DNA of 64,000 nt from Corynebacterium afermentans subsp. afermentans (lineage in GTDB: Bacteria; Actinomycetota; Actinomycetes; Mycobacteriales; Mycobacteriaceae). Every line of letters starts with the position of its first letter. Positions within the stretch are counted from its first letter, which is position 1. Made by a program: the position numbers and the translations under genes. Shown here piece by piece: positions 37,077 to 44,795 of the stretch. A model generated the notes under the pieces. That model made no database searches and had not been told where the DNA came from. It saw nothing but the letters and a program-made list of their open reading frames with translations. The DNA is taken from assembly GCF_030408355.1 (NCBI RefSeq), contig NZ_CP046606.1, positions 1,798,001 to 1,862,000 on the forward strand, written 5' to 3'.

Positions 37077-38820
37077 AGTTTCGCAGGATATAGCGCTCTG
37101 GGGCTTCTTGCTTCTCGACGGCACCTTCGGCCTCAAACGCCTCCAACCAACCTTCCATGGGGAAGGTTCCCCATTTGTCGTGGAATCGGTTGGCGTTGGC
37201 GACGATGTCGTCGACGTGTTCCCACGGCGGCGACGACACGGGGTGCCACTGGTGGTAGGCGTGGGCGCCGCCGACCCAGACGAGCGGGATGCGGTGGCGC
37301 TGAAGTTCGCGGGCGAAGTCCGTGTCTTCCCCGCCGTAGCCCTCGTAGCCGGGGTCGAAGCCGCCGAAGTCCCGCTCGATGCGCGCCCACGTCTTTGCGG
37401 TGAGCGCGAACGACAGGGACCAGAACAGGTTGTAGTTGTCGGCGTCGACGAGCTCGCCGTCGGCGGGGTTGGGGCGGGCCGGGTGCGGGTCGGGGTCGGT
37501 GACGCGGATTTGACCCTCGTCCATGTAGGTCACCGGGCCGGCGGCCACGGCGTCGGGGCGCTGCTGCAGCGCCGCAACATAGCGCGGCACGAGCGCGTCG
37601 GAGGCGAGGCAGTCCGCGTCGAGGAACACGAGCACCTCGGCGCCGCGTTGGATGGCCACCTTCGCGCCCAGGTTGCGGGCGGCGGCGAGGTTGTCAGGCC
37701 CCGCAACCACGTGGCTTTTCGGCACGGCCTTGGCCAGCACGTCAGCATCGGCGAGTGCGACGGTGACGTGGTCGACGCCCATCGGCATGAGGTTGACCTG
37801 GTGGGTCAGGTGGTCGCGCCGGTTCGCGTCGGCAAGCGTAATCACGCAGGTCGCAGGCTGGCCGGGGTCGGCGGCCACGCCGGCGATGACCTCGGCGGCC
37901 CGGCGCGCCGCGCCGTGCGTCTGCCAGCGGCCCCAGTCGGTGTCGCGGCGGCGCAGCAGTTCGGGCCATTCTTCGGGGGCTGGGAAGGCGTTTCGTACCG
38001 TCGCTAGGCATTCGAGTGCTTTCGCGCCCGCTTTTTGCTCGGTGAAGGGGCGCGGCTGCGGCAGGATCACCGCCGGGGTGTCGGTGGCGGCCAAATCCGC
38101 CACGGAATTTTGCCCGCCGGCGGTCACGGCGATGCCCGCGGACTGCAGCAGCTCGGTCGGGTCGTCGACGTGGTTGTCCCCGCCCAAGAAGGTGAACCGG
38201 TACTCGGGGCAGGCGCGCCGCACCGCCTCCCAGTCCTCGGGCGACCACGTCGAGCCACCCAGGCCCGCCATCACGACCACGTGGTTCGGGTCGCGCTTCA
38301 CCCCCTCGCGCGGGGACAGCCGCGAGATCCCGCCGACGGCGTGCAGCCGGTCGGCGTGCGCCCGCAGGTGGCTGGGCACCTCGACCCAGTCCGGCCACGC
38401 GGCCACGATCGCGTCGGCCTGCGCGTAGGCGAGCTGGTGCGGGGCGTCGCCGCGGTAGCCGGGCATCGCGTGCACCACCACCGGCACGCCCATCAGACGC
38501 ACAAACGCGGCGACCTCGTTGGACACGTCCACGTAGAACGCCTCGGGCTGGTTTTCTGCCACCCAGTCGGCGATCTGCGCGAACCGCGATGCGATCTGCG
38601 GCGCCCCGTACGGCGCGTAGTGCAGCGTGCCGCCGGCGGTCATGGCGCGTGCACTGCGTAGGGGCCGTGGGGTGTCGCTGGCGTCGTCGAGAAGCGTAAC
38701 GTCCCCGCCTGCGGTGGACAGGATCTGCGCTTCGTGGCCCATCGCGCGCAGTTCGCGCTGGATGGCGCGGCAGCGGTGCAGGTGCCCGGAGCCGTGGTGG
38801 TGGGCGTAAATCCCGATCAT
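37045..38820 (-). CDS. Two-domain glycosyltransferase (GT-B fused to GT-A family 2)
   Basis: A 591-residue fusion. The N-terminal half (about 1-320) looks like a MurG/GT28-type GT-B enzyme: YAHHHGSGHLHRCRAIQREL, then VVVMAGLGGSTWSPEDW and a nucleotide-binding GGQNSVADLAATDTPAVIL. The C-terminal half (about 330-570) is a family 2 GT-A domain with NLAAARNLGA, the DXD motif FLDADC and the acceptor motif GYGGEDTDFARELQ. Two sugar transfers by one polypeptide are inferred. It overlaps the following GT4 gene (stop/start, 4 bp) and the hydrolase gene. Confidence 0.82.
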   Translation of the reverse strand: MIGIYAHHHGSGHLHRCRAIQRELRAMGHEAQILSTAGGDVTLLDDASDTPRPLRSARAMTAGGTLHYAPYGAPQIASRFAQIADWVAENQPEAFYVDVSNEVAAFVRLMGVPVVVHAMPGYRGDAPHQLAYAQADAIVAAWPDWVEVPSHLRAHADRLHAVGGISRLSPREGVKRDPNHVVVMAGLGGSTWSPEDWEAVRRACPEYRFTFLGGDNHVDDPTELLQSAGIAVTAGGQNSVADLAATDTPAVILPQPRPFTEQKAGAKALECLATVRNAFPAPEEWPELLRRRDTDWGRWQTHGAARRAAEVIAGVAADPGQPATCVITLADANRRDHLTHQVNLMPMGVDHVTVALADADVLAKAVPKSHVVAGPDNLAAARNLGAKVAIQRGAEVLVFLDADCLASDALVPRYVAALQQRPDAVAAGPVTYMDEGQIRVTDPDPHPARPNPADGELVDADNYNLFWSLSFALTAKTWARIERDFGGFDPGYEGYGGEDTDFARELQRHRIPLVWVGGAHAYHQWHPVSSPPWEHVDDIVANANRFHDKWGTFPMEGWLEAFEAEGAVEKQEAPERYILRNYELHHPRRKH

Positions 38821-39932
38821 TTTCCTACCTTTCCAAACGCCGCCACCTGGCGGAAGATGTCGGTGTAGTGCCTCGCGGTTTGGGAGAGCGAATGCCTATC
38901 GACGACCCAACGGCGCACCACGTCCCTGCCAATCCCACGCGCCTGCGTAATCGCGGCGGCGAGTGCGTCGACGTCGTCGGCTGGGGCGAGCGCCGCTGGG
39001 GCGTCGCGCAGCAGCTCGCCCATGCCGCCGCGTCGAAACGCTGCAACGGGGGTGCCGCACGCCATCGCCTCGAACGCGACGAGGCCGAACGGTTCCTCCC
39101 ACCGCGGGCTGACCACGGCGACGCCGCACCCGGCAACCAGGCGCCGCAGTTCTGCGTGGGAGAGCTCGCCGATCCATCGGGCGCCGTCGCCGAGCCTGGG
39201 TTCGATCTCGTCGCGGAAGTAGTGGTGGTCCCCGTTGCGGCCCGCCAGCACCAGCGGCACGCCGGCTTTGCTGCAGGCGTCGATGGCCAGGTGCGCGCCT
39301 TTTTCCGGCACGAGGCGGCCGAACCACACGGCGATGTCGCCGCCGTCGCCGGGGCGCCACAGTTCCACGTCGACGCCGTTGGGGATGATCACCGGCTCGC
39401 TGGGCAGGCGCCAGTCGCGTGCGGTGGTGCGGCTCACGGCGGCGAACCGCCCGGCGCGCAGGCCGGCTGCGGTGATGGCGGCCTGGATGTCGTCGACCAT
39501 CGGGGTGTGCAGCGTGGTCAGCATCGGCAGCGGCTCCGGCGACGCTGCCGAGGGGAAGATGTACGGGTTGAGGCTGTTGTTGTGCACCACGTCGTAGCCG
39601 CGAGCAACCAACAGTCGGCGCAGCTGCACAAACGCGGCGTTTTCCCGTTCGCGGCCGCCTTCAGGGTAGGTGGTGTCGGTGGCGTCAGCGGCGTTCGCGC
39701 CCCAGTCCACCCCGGGCAGTTCGAGTGTCTTGTCGTTGCCGTCGGAGCCTTCGGCGGCGAAGAAGTCCACGTCGTGACCGAGCTCGCGCAGCGCGGCCAC
39801 CATGGTGTGGCAGAACGCCTCCAGCCCGCCGGCGTACGGTTCGCGCACCGGGTAGCGCGCGGGCCCGACCAGCGCGATGCGCAGTTTGCCGGTGCGCGAG
39901 GTCTGCAGCGCGGGTTTTGCGGCAACGGTCAC
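38817..39932 (-). CDS. Glycosyltransferase family 4 protein
   Basis: A 371-residue GT-B enzyme. It opens LRIALVGPARYPVREPYAGG and holds VSRTTARDW, AVWFGRLVPEKGAHLAID and the donor-binding EX7E segment SPRWEEPFGLVAFEAMACG. Retaining transfer from a nucleotide sugar in the cytoplasm is expected. It overlaps both neighbours by 4 bp in the minus-strand glycan operon. Confidence 0.88.
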   Translation of the reverse strand: MTVAAKPALQTSRTGKLRIALVGPARYPVREPYAGGLEAFCHTMVAALRELGHDVDFFAAEGSDGNDKTLELPGVDWGANAADATDTTYPEGGRERENAAFVQLRRLLVARGYDVVHNNSLNPYIFPSAASPEPLPMLTTLHTPMVDDIQAAITAAGLRAGRFAAVSRTTARDWRLPSEPVIIPNGVDVELWRPGDGGDIAVWFGRLVPEKGAHLAIDACSKAGVPLVLAGRNGDHHYFRDEIEPRLGDGARWIGELSHAELRRLVAGCGVAVVSPRWEEPFGLVAFEAMACGTPVAAFRRGGMGELLRDAPAALAPADDVDALAAAITQARGIGRDVVRRWVVDRHSLSQTARHYTDIFRQVAAFGKVGK

Positions 39933-40858
39933 TCGCTCACCACTTTCCTGTAAATCTCCTCGTGCGCCCGGCGCACCTCGTCCAGCTGCTTCACCCGGTC
40001 GCCGGCAAACGGCACCGGCCCGCGGGCGAGCAGCCGCGCCGCCGCCTTACCGGCCGCGCGCCCGTCGCCTGCAGCGTATACCTCCACCGCCTCGCGCGTG
40101 TCGGCTTGCCCGGCGTAGCAGCCACAGTCCGGCACCGCAACAGGAACGCCCAGGTCGCGGCACATTTCCAGCCACCCCGAGTGCGTGCCGCGCGTGTAGG
40201 GCAGCACGCACACCCCGGCGCGGCCCACGGCGGCGTGCAGCTCGTCGTCGGGCATCGGCTCGTGCTCGATCACCCTCGCATTGCCTATCGACGACAGCTC
40301 CGCTCCCCCATGCACATACACATCCAACGGCACCTGCGCTGCGATATCGGCGTAGAACTGCGCGTCCGCGACCACGTTGGAGCGCAGCGATTTCAAAAAC
40401 ACCGCCGCGCGCCGGCCCGGTTCCACCAACACTGGGTCTTCCACGATCCGCGGGTGCGGCACCACGCGCACGTCCGCTGCGCCGAAGTCGCGGCGCAACA
40501 CCTCGGCGGCTTGATCGGTGAGGGTGATCAGGGCGGAAGCTTCGTCGATAAGCAATTGCAACCGCTGGTGGTGCTCGGTCTGATCCGTGAGATGCGGGTT
40601 GTCCAGGTCGTGGACGGTGAGCACCAGCGGCACCGGCAGCCCGCGGCACAGCTCGGCGATCTGCGCGGGCGTGCGGTGCTCGAAGCCGAAGTGAATGTGC
40701 ACGAGGTCCACGGCGGGCGGGTCGCGCCAATACTCGGCCTCGAGCGCCGGGTGCGGCCACCAGTTGCCGTCGATGTCCGGGTCCGGCAGAAACTCCACGC
40801 CGGCAGGGCGGATAGCCTGCGTGTACGGGTGACCGGAGGGGATAGACAGAACGCGCAC
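39929..40858 (-). CDS. Glycosyltransferase (GT-B fold)
   Basis: From GTG 40858 the product has 309 residues: VRVLSIPSGHPYTQAIRPAG, DLVHIHFGFEHRTPAQ, VLTVHDLDNPHL and the C-terminal VGRAGVCVLPYTRGTHSGWLE, all typical of GT4-type enzymes. It is short for the family. TATATT 6 nt before the GTG indicates a leaderless message, and no in-frame start upstream has an RBS. First gene of the minus-strand operon and divergent from the WcbI-like gene. Confidence 0.78.
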   Translation of the reverse strand: MRVLSIPSGHPYTQAIRPAGVEFLPDPDIDGNWWPHPALEAEYWRDPPAVDLVHIHFGFEHRTPAQIAELCRGLPVPLVLTVHDLDNPHLTDQTEHHQRLQLLIDEASALITLTDQAAEVLRRDFGAADVRVVPHPRIVEDPVLVEPGRRAAVFLKSLRSNVVADAQFYADIAAQVPLDVYVHGGAELSSIGNARVIEHEPMPDDELHAAVGRAGVCVLPYTRGTHSGWLEMCRDLGVPVAVPDCGCYAGQADTREAVEVYAAGDGRAAGKAAARLLARGPVPFAGDRVKQLDEVRRAHEEIYRKVVSE

Positions 40859-40894
40859 CCCACTAATATAAACGTTTTCGCATACTGTGTTGGC
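40859..40894. promoter_or_regulatory. Divergent leaderless promoters of the glycan cluster
   Basis: Only 36 bp separate GTG 40858 (minus) and ATG 40895 (plus). TATATT on the minus strand and CATACT (40881-40886) on the plus strand each lie 6-8 nt before a start codon, so both operons appear to begin with leaderless messages from one intergenic spot. This AT-rich patch contrasts with the GC-rich surroundings. Confidence 0.55.
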
Positions 40895-41719
40895 ATGCTG
40901 CTTGTTGTCGTCGGTAACTGCCAAGCGGAGTCCACCCGCAAACTGCTCATGTCCACCGGACACTTCACCGGCGAGCGCATCGCCCCGGTCCACGAGCTTG
41001 AAGCGGCGGACATGGGGTGGTTTTTGGACCTCGTCGCCCGCGCCGACGTGTTAGTCACCCAGCCGATCCGCGACAACTACCGCGGCCTGCCCGTGGGCAC
41101 CCGGCAGCTTCGCTCGTCGGCGCGGCGGGTGGTCGTGCCGGTGCTGCGTTTCGACGGGCTCATGCCCTACCAGGCCATCATCCGCGACCCTGATGATCCG
41201 TCGTTGAACCCGCCGGTGGTGCCGTACCACGACCTGCGCACGCTGGTTGCGGCCGCGGGGTACGCCCCGGCCGCGGCGCCGTCGCCGGATGCGTTGCGCC
41301 GCGCCGCCGACATGTCCGTCGAGCAGATCCGGCGCCGCGAGCAGGCCCACGGCACGGTTGTGGTGTCGGACTATCTTAAGACCAACCCGGTGTGGCACAC
41401 CGTCAACCACCCCGACAACGCCACCCTTGCGTTCATGGCGTCACGGGTACTTCAAGAGCTTGGGCTTTCCGACGAGCCCTCGCCGCCGGACTACGAAATG
41501 CTCGGCGGGCTCGACGCACCCGTCGACGCCGCGGCGGCTGCATCGTTGGGGGTTACGGTGACAGGCCGCGATCAGTGGCGCGAGCGCGGCGGCGGGGTCA
41601 TCGACGCCGACGAGATCCGCGCCGCGCAACTGGAGTTCTACCGTGGGCGCCCGGCGCTTGTCGCTCATGGGTTGCAGCGTCACGCGGAACGCATTGCGAA
41701 TCTAGGGTTGCTTGCATGA
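40895..41719 (+). CDS. WcbI-like polysaccharide biosynthesis protein
   Basis: A 274-residue protein opening MLLVVVGNCQAESTRKLLMS, the GNCQ(A)E start typical of the WcbI/capsule-associated domain. Later landmarks are DVLVTQPIRDNYRGLPVGT, VPVLRFDGLMPYQ and VSDYLKTNPVWHTVNHP. WcbI-type proteins bind CoA and are thought to modify capsular polysaccharide; the exact reaction is unsettled. First gene of the plus-strand half of the glycan cluster; its stop overlaps the next start (ATGA). Confidence 0.75.
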   Translation: MLLVVVGNCQAESTRKLLMSTGHFTGERIAPVHELEAADMGWFLDLVARADVLVTQPIRDNYRGLPVGTRQLRSSARRVVVPVLRFDGLMPYQAIIRDPDDPSLNPPVVPYHDLRTLVAAAGYAPAAAPSPDALRRAADMSVEQIRRREQAHGTVVVSDYLKTNPVWHTVNHPDNATLAFMASRVLQELGLSDEPSPPDYEMLGGLDAPVDAAAAASLGVTVTGRDQWRERGGGVIDADEIRAAQLEFYRGRPALVAHGLQRHAERIANLGLLA

Positions 41720-42585
41720 AACATCTCATCGTCGGCCCCGCGGGCCACGGGGTGACCGAGTACGCCCTCGGGCTCGCCCGCGCCACCGCAGCCGAGGTGA
41801 TCCGGGAAGAGACATTCGGCAACTCCCCGCTCACCGGCCCCGTCCACGTCACGTTCACCGACCACCTCTTCGGCGACACCGCCGAGCGCCTGCTTGCGCG
41901 CATCGACGGCCCGCTGTCCGTGAGCCTGCACGACATCCCCCAGCCCGAGGAGGGTGCCGAGCGCTACGAACGCCGCGCACGCGTCTACCGCGAGCTCGTC
42001 GAGAAGGCGGACGTCGCGGTGGTCAACTCCAACCACGAGGCGTCCTTCTTCGACGCCGAAACGTCCGTGATCCGCCTGCCCATCCCGGTGATCGACTCCC
42101 CCTTCAACCCCGAGGAAGGAACCGTCGGCGTGCTGGGCTTCCTCTACCCCGGCAAGGGCCACGAGGACCTCATCGAAGCGCTGCCGGATAGCCGACTGCG
42201 CTTCCTCGGCGCGGTCTCGAAGGGCCACGAGGACTGGGCGAAACGCCTTGCGCGCCACGCCGAACTCACCGGCTGGCTCACCGACGCCCAGCTCGCTCAG
42301 GAGATGGGCCGCATCGCCCACCCCGTGTGCCCGCACCGCCACTTCTCCGCCTCTGGCTCGCTGATGGCATGGCTGGGCGCGGGCCGCACCGTGCTGGTGC
42401 GCGATTCCGACTACGCCCGCGAGATCGACGCGTGGCTGCCCGGTCGCGTCACGCTGGTGGGAGATGGGGGCTGGCGCGACGCCGTCGATAGGCATGAGCC
42501 CGAACAGATGGCCCCGCCGCGCTACGGAAGGGCCGAAGTCGCGCAACTGTGGGAGGAAACATGGCGTTTCGCTGGCCTGATGTGA
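41716..42585 (+). CDS. Glycosyltransferase-like protein (GT4 type, short)
   Basis: A 289-residue protein. It opens MKHLIVGPAGHGVTEYALGL and contains VSLHDIPQPEEG, VAVVNSNHEASFF and FLYPGKGHEDLIEALPDS, the linker and second Rossmann start of GT-B enzymes; PHRHFSASGSLMAWLGAG lies where donor binding occurs. The EX7E pair is not obvious, so catalysis is uncertain. It overlaps the WcbI-like gene (ATGA) and the following GT2 gene (25 bp). Confidence 0.65.
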   Translation: MKHLIVGPAGHGVTEYALGLARATAAEVIREETFGNSPLTGPVHVTFTDHLFGDTAERLLARIDGPLSVSLHDIPQPEEGAERYERRARVYRELVEKADVAVVNSNHEASFFDAETSVIRLPIPVIDSPFNPEEGTVGVLGFLYPGKGHEDLIEALPDSRLRFLGAVSKGHEDWAKRLARHAELTGWLTDAQLAQEMGRIAHPVCPHRHFSASGSLMAWLGAGRTVLVRDSDYAREIDAWLPGRVTLVGDGGWRDAVDRHEPEQMAPPRYGRAEVAQLWEETWRFAGLM

Positions 42586-43667
42586 GCGTGGTCATCCCGC
42601 ACTACAACGACACGGAAGCGCTCGAGCGGGTCGTCGCGGCGGTGCGGGCGCAGGACTACGCGGGCGAGGTGGAGATCATCGTCGCCGACGACGGCTCCAC
42701 CGAACCACCCGCGATCGAGGGCGTGCGCGTGGTGCGCCAGGAGGACAAGGGCTTCCGGGCGGCCGCGGCGCGCAACCTGGGCGCGGATGCCGCGCGCGGC
42801 GAGGTGCTCGCGTTTCTCGACGCCGACACCGTGCCCGAGCCCGGCTACCTCTCGGCGGTCGTGCCGCACATCGTGGGGGATGCGCGGGCGGTGGTCGTAG
42901 GCGCGCGCCGCACCGGCGCCGAGGACACCGAACCGCAATGGCTTATCGACGCCTGGTCCGCCACCGCCAACCTCCGCGACGCCGACCACAGCTCCTGGCG
43001 CTACATCATCTCCGCGGTGCTGACGTGTTCGCGAGAGTTCTTCGACGCGGTCGGCGGCTTCGACGGCACGCTTGTCGGCTACGGCGGCGAGGACTGGGAG
43101 TTCGGCTTCCGTGCGTGGAACGCAGGCGCGAGCTTCGTGCACGAGCCGGCGGCCGTCGCGCACCACGCGGAGGAGGACTTCGGGCAGCGTTACGACGACC
43201 CGGCGGCCGCCACCGCCGTCAAAAACGCCGAGTCGCTGGCGCTGGCCCGGCGCGTGACTCACCCTCTGGCGCGCCCGGACGGGGTCATCTTCGACACCTT
43301 CGACATGCAGGTGGAGGTCCCGGATTTGGACGGCGAGGGGGTGCGCGAGCTTGTCATCGCGGAGTGGCTAAAGGTCGGCGCGTACGTGCGCGTGGCAGAG
43401 GTGCCGGCGCTGTTCGCCAACGACCCGCGCGTGGGCACCGACGAGGTTGAGGCGCGGGTCAACATCGCCGTCGGTGCGGGCTGGGCGCCGCAGAACATGG
43501 ACGCGCTGCTGGCGGTGGAGTACGTGCTCTCCCCCGACGGCACGGTGGTGCGCACAAGGCGCGCCGCCGCGCTGGGAATGGAGCCGGCCACGGCGCACCC
43601 CGAGGACATCGGGCTCACGCCGGTGGCGGGCCCGCTGCAGCTGGAGCGCTACTTCGCCGGCTGGTGA
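42561..43667 (+). CDS. Family 2 glycosyltransferase
   Basis: A 368-residue GT-A enzyme: VSVVIPHYNDTEALERVV, IIVADDGSTE, the DXD motif FLDADTVPEPGYL and the GYGGEDWEFGFRAWNAG acceptor motif. About 130 C-terminal residues beyond the GT core (VIFDTFDMQVEVPD onward) form an extra domain I cannot place. ATG 42561 has RBS GGAGGAAA. Last gene of the plus-strand glycan operon, convergent with rpiB. Confidence 0.87.
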   Translation: MAFRWPDVSVVIPHYNDTEALERVVAAVRAQDYAGEVEIIVADDGSTEPPAIEGVRVVRQEDKGFRAAAARNLGADAARGEVLAFLDADTVPEPGYLSAVVPHIVGDARAVVVGARRTGAEDTEPQWLIDAWSATANLRDADHSSWRYIISAVLTCSREFFDAVGGFDGTLVGYGGEDWEFGFRAWNAGASFVHEPAAVAHHAEEDFGQRYDDPAAATAVKNAESLALARRVTHPLARPDGVIFDTFDMQVEVPDLDGEGVRELVIAEWLKVGAYVRVAEVPALFANDPRVGTDEVEARVNIAVGAGWAPQNMDALLAVEYVLSPDGTVVRTRRAAALGMEPATAHPEDIGLTPVAGPLQLERYFAGW

Positions 43668-43671
43668 CACG

Positions 43672-44139
43672 CTACGGCAGCTCGGGGGCAACCCCGGTGC
43701 GCTCGTACTCGGCGAGGATGTCGATGCGGCGCTGGTGGCGTTCCTCTTCGCTCCACGGCTGGGACACGAAGGCGTCGACAATTGCGAGCGCTTCTTCCTC
43801 GGTGTGCATGCGGCCGCCGATGCCGATGAGCTGCGCGTTGTTGTGCTCGCGGGCGAGTTTCGCGGTCTCTTCCGACCACGCCAGGGCGCAGCGCGCACCC
43901 TTGACCTTGTTCGCGGCGATCTGCTCGCCGTTGCCGGAGCCGCCGAGCACGATGCCCAGCGAACCCGGATCGTTGACCACGGCCTCAGCCGCGGCGATGC
44001 AAAACGCCGGGTAGTCGTCCGCGGCGTCGTACTCGTGGGCGCCGCAGTCGGTCACCTCGTGGCCCTGGGCCTGAAGGTGGGCCTTGATCTGGTTCTTGCG
44101 CTCGAATCCGGCGTGGTCTGCTCCAAGGTAAATACGCAT
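43672..44139 (-). CDS. rpiB: Ribose-5-phosphate isomerase B
   Basis: This 155-residue enzyme interconverts ribulose- and ribose-5-phosphate. It starts MRIYLGADHAGFERKN, has the DYPAFCIAAAEAV segment and LGGSGNGEQIAANKVKG, where the usual active-site Cys (GTGxG region) is replaced as in the actinobacterial RpiB branch. TACGCT with a 7-nt gap suggests a leaderless start. Confidence 0.92.
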   Translation of the reverse strand: MRIYLGADHAGFERKNQIKAHLQAQGHEVTDCGAHEYDAADDYPAFCIAAAEAVVNDPGSLGIVLGGSGNGEQIAANKVKGARCALAWSEETAKLAREHNNAQLIGIGGRMHTEEEALAIVDAFVSQPWSEEERHQRRIDILAEYERTGVAPELP

Positions 44140-44144
44140 GGCGT

Positions 44145-44762
44145 TTAGCGTACCTGGGGCATCTCCGTGCGGGTGCGCTTGAGTTCGAAGAAGTACGGGA
44201 ACTCGGCCAGGCCGACGGCGTGGTCAAACAGCTTGCCCGCCTCTTCGCCCTCCGGCACACGCGTGATCACGGGGCCGAAAAACGCGGTGCCGTTCAACGC
44301 AACCACCGGGGTGCCCACGTCGTCGCCGACGGCGTCCATGGCGGAGGCGTGGAAGCCGCGCAGCAGGTCGTCACAGTCGGACGTGTTGGCCACCTCGGCG
44401 AAATGCTCGGGCAGGCCGACGGCGTCAAGCGCCTTGGCGATGATCTCGTCGTAGGCGCCGTGGCCCTTCTTGCCACCTTCGCCACCGGCGTGGATCAGCT
44501 CGCCCATCGCGGTGTACAGCTCGTCGACCTTCTCGGCCTGCTCTTCCTTGACCTTCGCGAACACGCGCGCCGGGCCCCAGTTGGCCTCCATCATGGCGGC
44601 GTAGTCGTCGGGGATGTCGCGGCCGTCGTTGAGCACTGCGAGCGACATGGGCACCCACTCGATCTCGATGTCGCGGACCTTTTCCACTTCCTTCATCCAG
44701 CGGGAGGTCTGCCATGCGAACGGGCAGGATACGTCGAACCAAAAAGTCACTTGTTCCGTCAT
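44145..44762 (-). CDS. DsbA-family, mycothiol-type oxidoreductase with single active-site Cys
   Basis: This 205-residue thioredoxin-fold protein resembles the actinobacterial mycothiol-dependent nitroreductase/FrnE group (FWFDVSCPFAWQTSRWMKEVE; TPVVALNGTAFFGPVITRVP). The usual CPWC centre is CPFA here, leaving only the N-terminal cysteine. That suits a monothiol mechanism with mycothiol. TATTGT 7 nt before ATG 44762 suggests a leaderless start. It is divergent from pepN. Confidence 0.8.
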   Translation of the reverse strand: MTEQVTFWFDVSCPFAWQTSRWMKEVEKVRDIEIEWVPMSLAVLNDGRDIPDDYAAMMEANWGPARVFAKVKEEQAEKVDELYTAMGELIHAGGEGGKKGHGAYDEIIAKALDAVGLPEHFAEVANTSDCDDLLRGFHASAMDAVGDDVGTPVVALNGTAFFGPVITRVPEGEEAGKLFDHAVGLAEFPYFFELKRTRTEMPQVR

Positions 44763-44795
44763 GGCGCCCACAATAGCGCGTGTAGGTTGGGGCAG

